Shown one piece after another: positions 31,923 to 39,459 of a DNA stretch of 39,459 nt. A model generated the notes under the pieces. It saw nothing but the letters and a program-made list of their open reading frames with translations, did no database searches and was not told where the DNA came from. Position numbers and translations under genes: made by a program. Every line of letters starts with the position of its first letter. Within the stretch, counting starts at the first letter, position 1. Where the stretch lies: NCBI GenBank assembly GCA_021778335.1, contig JAJYCN010000010.1, forward strand, positions 1 through 39,459. Reading direction: 5' to 3'. This stretch comes from Acidobacteriota bacterium (lineage in GTDB: Bacteria > Acidobacteriota > Terriglobia > Bryobacterales > Bryobacteraceae).

Positions 31923-33500
31923 ATGGAAACGCACTGTCTCCGATACACCGAAATTCCCGGCACATCGCGGCTGTTCGCCGACTATCAGTATCATTTCGAT
32001 CGGGTTAGCCGGTTCTATGCGTTCAACCCGCACGATTTCGAATCGTACAAGCGGGCGGCGGAAGGGATGGATTTTCCCGAGGCGCGGCGGGCGGCGCTGG
32101 TAGAGGCGCTGCGGAAGACGAACGCGGGTTCGCCGCTGCTGGAGGAGTTGGCGAAGCCGGGGACAGTAGCGGTTGTGACCGGCCAGCAGTTGGGTCTGTA
32201 CACGGGGCCGGCCTACACGGTTTACAAGGCGCTGACGGTGGTGAAACTCGCGGAAGCGCTGCGCGATGGAGGAATACGGGCGGTGCCGGTGTTTTGGGCG
32301 CCGTCGGAGGACCACGATTTCGCCGAGGTCGACCACTGTCATGTATTCGGCGGCGGGCACGAGCCGGTGAGTCTGCGGATGGAGGCCGAGGGCGGGCCGC
32401 GACAGATGGTGGGAACTCGCGTTGTCCGGCGGGTTCCGGATGACGAGTTGGCCCGAGCGATCGGGCGGATGCCGTTTGGCGAGGAAGCACGGGAGATGGC
32501 GCGGCGGGCCTACCGGCCGGGCGTGACGCTGATGGCGGCTTTCCGGCAGATGCTCGCCGAGATGCTGCGTCCGTATGAGTTCCTCTACGTGGACCCTCTC
32601 GAACAAGGAATCCGGGAGCTGGCTGCGCCGTTCTTGCGGGCGGCGGTGGAAGTGGCGCCGGGGCTGAACGCGAAGCTGCGGGAGCGGGCGCGGGAGCTGG
32701 AAGCGGCCGGATATCATGCGCAGGTGCTGATCGAGCCCGAGACGTCGCTGTTTTTCCGGATCGAGGGGAACAACCGGCACACGCTGCGCGTGCGGGACAG
32801 GCGATACAGCGCGGGCGAGCGCGAGTTTGGGACGGACGAGTTAGCCGGGGAGGCGGAGAAGCTGTCGCCGAACGCGGTGCTGCGGCCGGTGATGCAGGAT
32901 TACTTACTGCCGACGATTGCCTATGCGGGCGGTCCGGCGGAGACGGCTTACTTCGCGCAGGCGGAAGTGATTTACCGCGAGTTACTCGGGCGGATGCCGG
33001 TGGCTGTGCCGCGGGCTTCGTTTACGTTTGTGCCGGCGGCGGAAGCGGAGCGGATGGAGAAGTTCGGGCTGAGCGTGCCAGGTCTGCTTCGGCCGGAAGC
33101 GGAGGTGCGGGAGGCGGCGGCGCGGACGCTTGTGCCGGCGGGATTGAAGGAGGAGTACGCGGTGGCGCGGCGGCGGCAAGGGGAGCTGATCGCGAAGCTC
33201 GAGGCGGCGACGCTCGGGCTGGATCCGACGCTAGTGAAAGCCCTGCGTCGCAGCGGGGCGAAGATGAGTTACCAGCTCGAAAAGATGGAGAAGAAGGTGG
33301 CGCGGGAGGCTCTGCTGCGGGCCGAGCGGGCCGGGGCGGGGGTGAGTAAGCTGCTTAAGTTAGTGTATCCTGAGCGCCACTTACAGGAGCGGTATTACTC
33401 GTTCTTGCCCTTTTACGCGGAGCATGGGCCAGAGTTAGTGGGTAAGATCGCGGAGGCAGTGCATTTGGGTTGTCCGGATCATCGCGTGGTGGCGGGGTAA
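31923..33500 (+). CDS. bshC: Bacillithiol biosynthesis cysteine-adding enzyme BshC
   Basis: This 525-residue protein is BshC-like along its length: EIPGTSRLFADYQYHFDRVS near the start, VAVVTGQQLGLYTGPAYTVYK at about 84-104 with the nucleotide-binding-type TGQQ segment, VPVFWAPSEDHDFAEVDHC at about 122-140, and a C-terminal coiled coil with KMSYQLEKMEKKVAREALLR followed by YPERHLQERYYSFLPF. BshC is thought to add cysteine to glucosaminyl-malate, the last step of bacillithiol synthesis. The bshA and bshB genes are not in this window, as is common in genomes where the genes are scattered. I chose the ATG at 31923 because the family begins near this point. It is divergent from the iron-related cyaY operon. 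Confidence 0.92.
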   Translation: METHCLRYTEIPGTSRLFADYQYHFDRVSRFYAFNPHDFESYKRAAEGMDFPEARRAALVEALRKTNAGSPLLEELAKPGTVAVVTGQQLGLYTGPAYTVYKALTVVKLAEALRDGGIRAVPVFWAPSEDHDFAEVDHCHVFGGGHEPVSLRMEAEGGPRQMVGTRVVRRVPDDELARAIGRMPFGEEAREMARRAYRPGVTLMAAFRQMLAEMLRPYEFLYVDPLEQGIRELAAPFLRAAVEVAPGLNAKLRERARELEAAGYHAQVLIEPETSLFFRIEGNNRHTLRVRDRRYSAGEREFGTDELAGEAEKLSPNAVLRPVMQDYLLPTIAYAGGPAETAYFAQAEVIYRELLGRMPVAVPRASFTFVPAAEAERMEKFGLSVPGLLRPEAEVREAAARTLVPAGLKEEYAVARRRQGELIAKLEAATLGLDPTLVKALRRSGAKMSYQLEKMEKKVAREALLRAERAGAGVSKLLKLVYPERHLQERYYSFLPFYAEHGPELVGKIAEAVHLGCPDHRVVAG

Positions 33501-33504
33501 GAGG

Positions 33505-34467
33505 TTACTTCTCGGCGAGCCAGTTCAGATTGCTCCAGGTAGTGGTGGTAATGAGCGTGTTTCCGCTGCAGCCGTAGAGGTAGAAGTAGGGTTGCGTGGG
33601 GCCTTTGTGCCAGGCGCCGGTGGCGCGGTCGAAAGTGGCGAGCGTGTTCTGCTGGCCGGCGAGGGCTGATTTCGGGTCCGGCTGTGATTTGACGGACATC
33701 CAGAGTCTGTCGTCATCGCAGAGCGCCACTCCGCTTACATCCGCGAGCGAGAAGGGAAACGGATAGCTGGCGAGTAGCGTCCCGTCGAGGGAAAATTCCA
33801 TGTAGCGGTGCGCCAGAGGGGAGCCCCAGCCGACGCGGTCTTTCGAGCTGACGAAGAAGGAACCGCCAACAGGCGTTTCCAATCCGGGAAATGTGCTTCG
33901 CGGGACCGCGCCGCGGAGCGGTCTTCCCTGTATGTCGAAGCGCTGGATCATCAAGTAACTCGCGGCGTCGCCCAGGTCTCTGCCAGAGTCGTCCTTCAGA
34001 AGACCTGCCGTCCAGATGGTTCCATCATGGGCGATGGTGGCCGCGAACGGGACGTAGGGCTCCGTCCGCACGACTCGCTGGCCTTCTCCGCCGGGGGAGA
34101 CGATGGTCAGGAAGCCTCCGGCTTCGTCGGAGGTTCCGGCGTACACCACATAGCCTTCAACGCTTCGGGCGAACTGATGACTCCCGATGTTAACGCCCCC
34201 ACCGCCTTCGCTCTGAAGGACGATCTCCTGCGCTTCGGAGCCGGAAGAATCGTAGATCCGCAACAGCGGCGCGCCGCTCATGTGCCCCTCGATCATCAGG
34301 AGGGCTCCGCCGCTCCAGGCGCCAATCGGTTCGCCGCCGTTGGGCGGACTGGGGGAGAGAAGAACCGAGCGGATCGGGGTTTGGGCCAGTAGCGGTCCAA
34401 CGTGGCACGCCAGCATGGCGAACGCCGCGGCGAGCGGCGGCGCAGAGAGTCGACGAACTTCCGTCAT
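33505..34467 (-). CDS. Secreted beta-propeller-like protein of unknown function
   Basis: This 320-residue protein has a Sec signal peptide (PPLAAAFAMLACHVGPLLAQ, cut near residue 29). The mature part consists of repeated strands with no enzyme motif: ALLMIEGHMSGAPLLRIYDS, VNIGSHQFARSVEGYVVYAG, FAATIAHDGTIWTAGLLKDD and ATFDRATGAWHKG. The spacing of about 45-50 residues and the DHDGxIW-like turns suggest an NHL/SMP-30-type propeller. Proteins like this are common and undescribed in Acidobacteria. On the minus strand, CATAAT (34487-34492) lies 20 bp upstream of the start and could be a -10. Its stop is only 4 bp from the convergent bshC stop. Confidence 0.75.
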   Translation of the reverse strand: MTEVRRLSAPPLAAAFAMLACHVGPLLAQTPIRSVLLSPSPPNGGEPIGAWSGGALLMIEGHMSGAPLLRIYDSSGSEAQEIVLQSEGGGGVNIGSHQFARSVEGYVVYAGTSDEAGGFLTIVSPGGEGQRVVRTEPYVPFAATIAHDGTIWTAGLLKDDSGRDLGDAASYLMIQRFDIQGRPLRGAVPRSTFPGLETPVGGSFFVSSKDRVGWGSPLAHRYMEFSLDGTLLASYPFPFSLADVSGVALCDDDRLWMSVKSQPDPKSALAGQQNTLATFDRATGAWHKGPTQPYFYLYGCSGNTLITTTTWSNLNWLAEK

Positions 34468-34550
34468 ATTCCCTCGCTTTTCGTCTATTATGATGCGCCG
34501 TGGGTGAGATTCGTGCAGGTAACTCGCAGCCCTCTACGCAACACGGGGGG

Positions 34551-34850
34551 TCAATGCTGGAAGAGCGCTTCGATGTTCCGGCTGCCGCGCAGGATGCGGA
34601 GAATTCGCACATCGCCATTCTCAATGCGGTAGACGATGAGGTAATTGCCCACGGCGAAGCTGCGTAGGCCGGGGCGCAAGTCCTGATCGCGCGGGCGGCC
34701 GGGACTGGGATGACTCGCGAGGAGGACGAAGCGGCTGGTGATCGAATCGATCAGGCGGTCGGCAAGCTCCGGGCTGCCGCTGTTATTAGCAATGTAGAGC
34801 CAGATTTCGTCAAGATCGGACTCGGCCTGGGGTGTGCGGAGGTGGCCCAT
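34551..34850 (-). CDS. ParE/RelE-family toxin
   Basis: This 99-residue protein has the ParE/RelE fold: TPQAESDLDEIWLYIANNSG, then LADRLIDSITSRFVLLASHP, GRPRDQDLRPGLRSFAVGNY and the core strands YLIVYRIENGDVRILRILRG. The pattern ...P.xGRxRxx...LR..x...YLIxYRI... is standard for ParE. ParE toxins usually poison DNA gyrase, whereas RelE relatives cleave mRNA; the absence of the clear RelE catalytic triad favours ParE, but this is not certain. It follows the ParD-like antitoxin by 4 bp on the same strand, antitoxin first, the usual order. Confidence 0.88.
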   Translation of the reverse strand: MGHLRTPQAESDLDEIWLYIANNSGSPELADRLIDSITSRFVLLASHPSPGRPRDQDLRPGLRSFAVGNYLIVYRIENGDVRILRILRGSRNIEALFQH

Positions 34851-34854
34851 TCAG

Positions 34855-35136
34855 TCAGAGGGGCGGATTTTGCTCGGCGGCGAGCCTTGCTCGTCCGCGC
34901 TGCTTGACACTTTCAGCCAGCTCGCGCATCGAGTCTTCTGTGATGATGCGCCCCTCGCCGCGGGCCAGGGAAGCCTCGGCCTCCTCGACGGCCGCGAGGA
35001 TCTCGGCACGAGTGCGTTCGCGCTCCTCCCAGAGCGAAAGCGCTTCTCTCACCGCGTCTGATTCCCTGTGGATGCGTCCGCTCGCAATCGCTTCGCGGAC
35101 AAATGCTTGCTGATCGGGCGTGAGCTCAACTTCCAT
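34855..35136 (-). CDS. ParD-like antitoxin
   Basis: This 93-residue protein starts with a ribbon-helix-helix-like segment: VELTPDQQAFVREAIASGRI, then SDAVREALSLWEERERTRAE, followed by a long charged helix with SLARGEGRIITEDSMRELAE. This is the ParD/CopG-like antitoxin layout with a C-terminal tail that wraps the toxin. The ATG at 35136 is preceded by a short region (35137-35193) that probably holds the promoter. It should autorepress the pair, as ParD proteins do. Confidence 0.85.
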   Translation of the reverse strand: MEVELTPDQQAFVREAIASGRIHRESDAVREALSLWEERERTRAEILAAVEEAEASLARGEGRIITEDSMRELAESVKQRGRARLAAEQNPPL

Positions 35137-35193
35137 TCCTTTCTCAGCGTAGGGACTGGCTGGGGTGGAGTCAAGGGCGACGGGTAAAGCGAT

Positions 35194-36309
35194 TTAGTCG
35201 AAGGTTTTCCAGTTGGCGCGGTCAGGATCGAGGAGCGAGGCGGCGCCGAAGCGGCGTTTCAGGGTCGGGTGCAGAACCATCGCGGCGCTTGCATCGAGGG
35301 GATGGGTTCCTGGAGCGTAGCCGTTGAAGGCCGTGGCCGCTTTGGAGGGTTCCTCCCACTGTTCTTTTCGCTGGGGCAGTGCCGTCGGATTTTGTTTGCG
35401 CCAGCGCCAGAGTTTGAATAAGTCCCTGGCCGTGGCTTCGAGAAGGGATGTTGTGCTGTCGAGAAGGCCGCTAAGGGTTGCTTCCTCCTCCTCGGTAAGG
35501 CTCAACGCCTGGGGGCTGTCGAGAAATACCTGGACTTCGCTTCGGGCCGGGTCGCGCGGGATCTGGGTTACGCGGCGGGCGGAAGGCACACCGTCCGGTT
35601 TATAGACGCGGCCCGGTATACGCTGGCCTAGTTCGAGGCGGCGGCCACGGTGGACGACCATGTTGCGGTAGTCGAGGGTCCAGTCCAGCCAGCCTGTAGG
35701 GCCGGCCGCGACGATCTTGCCATCGAGATTGGACGCGAAGTCCTTCTGCGTTTGCGTGAGGCTCGGGTCTGCGAGGGCCCTGCGCGTACGTTGGAAGTCT
35801 GCCCGAAGGATATTTACGGGCAGGGCCGCGACGCCGATGATGACGCCCGCCAGACAGTCGAGGGCGGAGGCGAGGGCACGGACCAGGCCGACGCGGTGGA
35901 TGCCGGCGATCGCGGGGATGAGTTGTTCGTGCGGATCAGCCGGGCGTCGATCGGCGTCGGTCAGCCGCCCGTTGGCGATACGCACGGAGTCGAGGTAGCT
36001 GTTGCGATCCCGCTCCGACGCATCCTGGAATTCAAGCCAGTGCAGCGCGGATTCGGTCATGTTCTGCGTGACGCTGATGGCGCAGGCGTATAGCTGGTCC
36101 GAGATGAGTATGCGGCGCTTTGTGCCGGGCTCGGGCGTCCACCAACCTATGCCGTAGGGCACAGTTTCGACCAGGTCGTTGTAGATCTGCTCCTCGAGGG
36201 TTGCCCAGCCGGGAAGCTCGATTCCAAGCGCCTTCAGTGCGTCGAATTCGGTGGGGTTTGTGCCTTCGGGATAGCGCTGTTGCAGGCTCTGAAGGTCCAA
36301 AGTGCGCAT
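35194..36309 (-). CDS. Unknown protein with a possible HEPN-type Rx4H motif
   Basis: This 371-residue protein has no signal peptide and no family that I can name. From about residue 70 it looks mainly alpha-helical (LYACAISVTQNMTESALHWL, VRALASALDCLAGVIIGVAA). The most striking segment is LDYRNMVVHRGRRLELGQR, where R215, N216 and H220 form R-N-x3-H, the pattern of HEPN-domain RNases and nucleotide-binding helical domains. A helical pair upstream supports such a fold. The C-terminal part contains a charged helix (LTEEEEATLSGLLDSTTSLL) and ends GAASLLDPDRANWKTFD. I chose the ATG at 36309; longer starts overlap the divergent metalloprotease gene. It lies 57 bp upstream of the parDE pair in the same orientation, but the gene may be independent. 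A toxin or defence role is a hypothesis. Confidence 0.55.
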   Translation of the reverse strand: MRTLDLQSLQQRYPEGTNPTEFDALKALGIELPGWATLEEQIYNDLVETVPYGIGWWTPEPGTKRRILISDQLYACAISVTQNMTESALHWLEFQDASERDRNSYLDSVRIANGRLTDADRRPADPHEQLIPAIAGIHRVGLVRALASALDCLAGVIIGVAALPVNILRADFQRTRRALADPSLTQTQKDFASNLDGKIVAAGPTGWLDWTLDYRNMVVHRGRRLELGQRIPGRVYKPDGVPSARRVTQIPRDPARSEVQVFLDSPQALSLTEEEEATLSGLLDSTTSLLEATARDLFKLWRWRKQNPTALPQRKEQWEEPSKAATAFNGYAPGTHPLDASAAMVLHPTLKRRFGAASLLDPDRANWKTFD

Positions 36310-36384
36310 GTTCAAAGTATCGCCCCGGGGCATGTGGGTGGTCAGCAGGACTCCGACGGACCGAGACCGTAGGATAATCGTTGC

Positions 36385-38826
36385 ATGTGCGTTGGGCGTT
36401 GGTTGTTGTGTATTCTCGCGGCGCTGAGCGTTGTCTGGGCGCAGGAGAAGCCGGTTCCTTCGATAGCGGCGAAGACCGAAGGGATGCGGAAGATGGAGGG
36501 CCTGTTTCCGCTGTACTGGGATGAGCGCGGCGGAAAGCTGTGGATGGAGATTCCGCAGTTCGGCCACGAGTTCCTCTATATCGAATCGCTGGCCGGCGGC
36601 GTGGGATCGAACGACATCGGGTTAGACCGCGGGCAGCCGGGGCGGGCGCGGGTGGTGAAGTTCGAGCGGATCGGCCCGAAGATACTGCTCATCGAGCCGA
36701 ACCAGCGCTACCGGGCGATCACGGAAGATCCGGATCAGAGGCGGGCGGTCGAGGAGTCGTTCGCACAGTCGGTGCTCTGGGGATTCGAGGTCGCGGCCGA
36801 AGACAACGGGCGAGTATTAGTGGACGCGACGCCCTTCTTTCTTCATGACGCGCATCATGTAAGCGCCACGCTGCGCGAGAGGAAGCAGGGAAGTTACAAC
36901 CTGGACGAGAAGCGCTCTACGATATATCTCGATCGGACGAAGAATTTCCCGCACAACACGGAAGTCGAGGCCATGCTGACCTTCGCGCTGGCGGGCGGCG
37001 AGGCGGGAAACTACGTCCGGGAAGTTACTCCATCGGCCGATGCGGTTACGGTGCGTGAGCACCAGTCGTTCGTCGCTCTGCCGGGGCCGGGTTACACGCC
37101 GAGGGTATTCGATCCTCGGGCGGGATACTTTGGGATTGGGTTCCGGGATTTCGCGGCGCCTTTGGACGAGCCGCAGGAGAAGATGTACATCGCTCGGCGC
37201 CGGCTGAAGAAACGCAATCCGTCGGCCGCGCGGAGCGAGCCCGTGGCGCCGATCATTTACTATCTCGACCGGGGCGCGCCGGAGCCATTGCGAACCGCGC
37301 TGCTCGAAGGCGCGCGGTGGTGGAACCAGGCGTTCGAGGCGGCGGGCTACATCAACGCCTTCCGGGTGGAGTTACTCCCCGAAGGCGCGGACCCGATGGA
37401 CGTTAGATACAACGTCATCGAATGGGTGAACCGGGCGACGCGCGGGTGGTCGTATGGGAGTCCGATCATGGACCCGCGGACGGGCGAGATCATCAAGGGG
37501 CACGTGACGCTGGGTTCGCTGCGGCCGCGGCAGGATTTTCTGATTGCCGAGGCGCTGCTGGCGCCGTACGCGGCCGGAGCCAAACCATCGGACGCGATGG
37601 AGCAGTTAGTGCTGGCGCGGATGCGGCAGCTTGCCGCGCACGAGACGGGACATACGCTGGGGCTGATGCATAACTTCGCCTCGAGCGTGAACAACCGGGC
37701 CTCCGTGATGGATTATCCGCCGCCGGTGGCGGAGCTGAACGGGCCGGGTGCGCCGGATCTGTCGCACGCTTACGCGGCGGGCATCGGCGAATGGGATAAG
37801 GCGGCGATCGCGTACGGGTACCAGGACTTTCCCCCCGGAACGGACGAGAAGCAGGCGCTCGACGCGATGGTGATGAAGGCGATTCACTCCGGGCTGCTCT
37901 ATCTGAGCGATGCGGATGCGGGGCCGGAAGGCAGCGCCTCGCCGGTGGCGCACTTGTGGGACAACGGCTCGGACCCGGTGAAGGAGCTGGACCGTGTCAT
38001 CGCGGTGCGGCAGCGGGTGATCGAGCGGTTTGGCGAGAATAACATTCCGATGGGCGCGCCGATGGCGGCGCTCGAAGATGTTCTCGTGCCGGCGTATCTC
38101 ATGCACCGGTACGAAACGGTAGCCGTGTCAAAGCTGGTGGGCGGCGTCACTTACTCGTACGCGATGCGCGGCGACGGGCAGGTTACAAGCCGCCCCGTGC
38201 CCGCGGCCGAGCAAAAGCAGGCTCTGGCCGAGTTACTGAAGACACTTACGCCGGAGTTTCTGCTGCTGCCGCGGCCGCTGATCCTGAGCATCCCGCCGAG
38301 GCCTCCGGGGTATCCGCTGACACGCGAGGATTTCCACCGGCACAGTGGGGTGACGTTCGATCCGCTCGGAGCGGCCGAGGCGGCGGCGGACATCACCGTA
38401 GATCAGATCCTCGACCCGGAGCGGGCCTCGCGGCTGCAGCAGCAACACGCGGCGGACCCGTCGATCGATGGACTGGACGGCGTCATCCGGTCGCTGCTCC
38501 GGGCGACGGTGTACGCAGAGCGCGGACCGGACGCCCGGCGGGCGGAGATTCAGCGGGTCGTTTCGCACGTGGTTCTCATCGACCTGATGGAACTCGAGCG
38601 GAACAAGGAAACCTCGGAAGGGGCGCGGGCCCTGGTCTATTACCACCTGAAGGCGCTGAAGACGTGGCTCGATAACCTCAAGCAGAAGGACCTGGCGCAC
38701 GACACCTATGCTTCCGATTTGATCGGACGGTTCCTGGCGCGGCCGGAGACTGTAGAAGTTCCGGTGCTGCATGAGCCGCCGCCGGGACAGCCCATCGGAG
38801 AGGACGATTACGGGTTCGGGTGGTAA
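36385..38826 (+). CDS. Secreted zinc metalloprotease with DUF5117-type N-terminal region
   Basis: This 813-residue protein has a signal peptide (RWLLCILAALSVVWAQ, cut near residue 20). The N-terminal region contains GLFPLYWDERGGKLWMEIPQ, LYIESLAGGVGSNDIGLDRG and RVVKFERIGPKILLIEPN, a layout of the DUF5117/DUF5118 family. The catalytic domain at about 285-450 contains the metzincin-like zinc site HETGHTLGLMH, with H419, E420, H423 and H429. A YYLDRG segment and a C-terminal helical domain follow. The family is predicted to be exported peptidases, common in Acidobacteria and Bacteroidetes. The ATG at 36385 lacks a good Shine-Dalgarno sequence; a GATAAT at 36373-36378 raises the option of a leaderless mRNA. 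It is divergent from the HEPN-like gene. Confidence 0.9.
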   Translation: MCVGRWLLCILAALSVVWAQEKPVPSIAAKTEGMRKMEGLFPLYWDERGGKLWMEIPQFGHEFLYIESLAGGVGSNDIGLDRGQPGRARVVKFERIGPKILLIEPNQRYRAITEDPDQRRAVEESFAQSVLWGFEVAAEDNGRVLVDATPFFLHDAHHVSATLRERKQGSYNLDEKRSTIYLDRTKNFPHNTEVEAMLTFALAGGEAGNYVREVTPSADAVTVREHQSFVALPGPGYTPRVFDPRAGYFGIGFRDFAAPLDEPQEKMYIARRRLKKRNPSAARSEPVAPIIYYLDRGAPEPLRTALLEGARWWNQAFEAAGYINAFRVELLPEGADPMDVRYNVIEWVNRATRGWSYGSPIMDPRTGEIIKGHVTLGSLRPRQDFLIAEALLAPYAAGAKPSDAMEQLVLARMRQLAAHETGHTLGLMHNFASSVNNRASVMDYPPPVAELNGPGAPDLSHAYAAGIGEWDKAAIAYGYQDFPPGTDEKQALDAMVMKAIHSGLLYLSDADAGPEGSASPVAHLWDNGSDPVKELDRVIAVRQRVIERFGENNIPMGAPMAALEDVLVPAYLMHRYETVAVSKLVGGVTYSYAMRGDGQVTSRPVPAAEQKQALAELLKTLTPEFLLLPRPLILSIPPRPPGYPLTREDFHRHSGVTFDPLGAAEAAADITVDQILDPERASRLQQQHAADPSIDGLDGVIRSLLRATVYAERGPDARRAEIQRVVSHVVLIDLMELERNKETSEGARALVYYHLKALKTWLDNLKQKDLAHDTYASDLIGRFLARPETVEVPVLHEPPPGQPIGEDDYGFGW

Positions 38827-38835
38827 AAGGTCCGC

Positions 38836-39459
38836 TCATGCCTCGTTGCGCGCGAAGGGAAGCGGGAGGCGAAGGACGCGTTCTTTTTCCCGCTCTTCCT
38901 CCATGTGGCGCGTGCGGGCCTGCAGCATGGCTTGCAGCGTGAGCGCTCCCATGACGGTACGCGGCTCGCCGCGCGAAACCACGGCGATGGTGGTGCGTCC
39001 GGATTCGGCCATGCGGTAGACGACGGCGCGGAGAGGCTCATCGGGGAACGCGGTGACGTCAAGCGCGGGAGCGAGCGCCGCGTCCTCGTCGCGCATCACC
39101 TCGCGGACGAAAAGGAGCTCGAGCGGATCCACCGCGTATTCCTGGCTCAAGTGCAGGCCGCGGCGGGCGATCTTTTCGGTGAGGATGGATCGCTTCATCA
39201 GCAGCACGCTGACGCTGTAGGCAACCGCGCAGGTAACCAGCAACGGAAGCAGCATGTTCATGCTGTGAGTGAGTTCAACGGCGAAGATGACGGCGGCCAT
39301 CGGCGCGCGCATGGCGCCGGCGATCATGGCTCCCATGCTGACGATGGCCCAAAAGCCAATGGGTTCGGCGGGGAAGAACAGCGCTTCGATGGAGCCGAGC
39401 GCGCCGCCGATCATTAGCAGCGGAGCCAGCACGCCGCCCGAGGTGCCGGAGCCGAGTGA
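38836..39459 (-). CDS. ClC-type chloride channel with C-terminal CBS domains, 5' end outside the window
   Basis: The reading frame is open to the window edge. The visible 207 residues start with GSGTSGGVLAPLL, the conserved filter and helix N region of ClC channels and antiporters (GGxxAP), and continue with membrane segments GALGSIEALFF, GAMIAGAMRAPMAAVIFAVE and MNMLLPLLVTCAVAYSVSVL. After a linker, a CBS pair is expected; one CBS-like region is evident in FPDEPLRAVVYRMAESGRTT and VVSRGEPRTVMGALTLQAML. The missing N-terminal half would hold the rest of the pore. It converges with the metalloprotease gene, with 9 bp between stops. Confidence 0.9.
   Translation of the reverse strand, partial: SLGSGTSGGVLAPLLMIGGALGSIEALFFPAEPIGFWAIVSMGAMIAGAMRAPMAAVIFAVELTHSMNMLLPLLVTCAVAYSVSVLLMKRSILTEKIARRGLHLSQEYAVDPLELLFVREVMRDEDAALAPALDVTAFPDEPLRAVVYRMAESGRTTIAVVSRGEPRTVMGALTLQAMLQARTRHMEEEREKERVLRLPLPFARNEA

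Noticed and set aside
36322-36331. GCCCCGGGGC palindrome between the HEPN-like and metalloprotease genes
   Set aside because: Short GC palindromes are expected often in DNA of this composition; no second copy or promoter link seen.

Overview
This window is a high-GC bacterial chromosome segment that most resembles an acidobacterium of the Solibacter/Bryobacterales type. That placement rests on gene content, not on a marker gene. It carries two PadR regulator plus large FtsX/MacB-type permease modules (the 'acidobacterial duplicated orphan permease' arrangement), a TolB-propeller Ser/Thr kinase divergent from an ECF sigma factor, secreted PQQ and cytochrome c proteins, a DUF1080/ThuA pair, a DUF5117-type zinc metalloprotease, and bshC. 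No rRNA, tRNA or CRISPR array was seen.

Layout. 1-920: the tail of a probable transposase gene, then a DUF433/DUF5615 toxin-antitoxin-like pair. 1093-5007: a membrane Ser/Thr kinase on the minus strand, a divergent ECF sigma factor, and a small secreted protein behind an ECF-like promoter and a leader hairpin. 5036-8589: a gamma-resorcylate decarboxylase-like amidohydrolase overlapping an MFS transporter, then a convergent DUF2130 coiled-coil protein with a nuclease-like ExK motif. 8721-11775: DUF1080 and ThuA proteins and a secreted HExxE protein, with two strong tandem hairpins between the last two. 11968-16579: a periplasmic cytochrome c block made of a PQQ dehydrogenase with a haem domain, a CcmH-like protein with a vicinal Cys-Cys, and a two-haem ankyrin/toroid fusion. 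16672-21197: a DUF3592 protein, two MFS transporters, a Tat-type sugar isomerase-like protein and a DJ-1/PfpI protein.

21249-28960: two PadR/permease modules flank a GH27 alpha-galactosidase-like protein. Each PadR gene is preceded by an inverted repeat that looks like an autoregulatory operator. 28986-29236: a decayed hicBA toxin-antitoxin locus lies in what would otherwise be called empty sequence. 29325-31797 (minus): a compact cyaY-hemW-ltaE operon (frataxin, haem chaperone, threonine aldolase), divergent from bshC (31923-33500). 33505-36309 (minus): a secreted propeller-like protein, a ParE/ParD pair, and a 371-residue protein with a possible HEPN Rx4H motif. 36385-38826: a secreted zinc metalloprotease. 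The window ends inside a ClC chloride channel gene with CBS domains.

The genes suggest a heterotroph that invests in secreted enzymes, periplasmic oxidation and export. The least described items are the cytochrome c block at 11968-16579, the PadR/orphan permease modules with visible operators, the kinase/ECF/secreted-protein unit, and the HEPN-like gene next to parDE.
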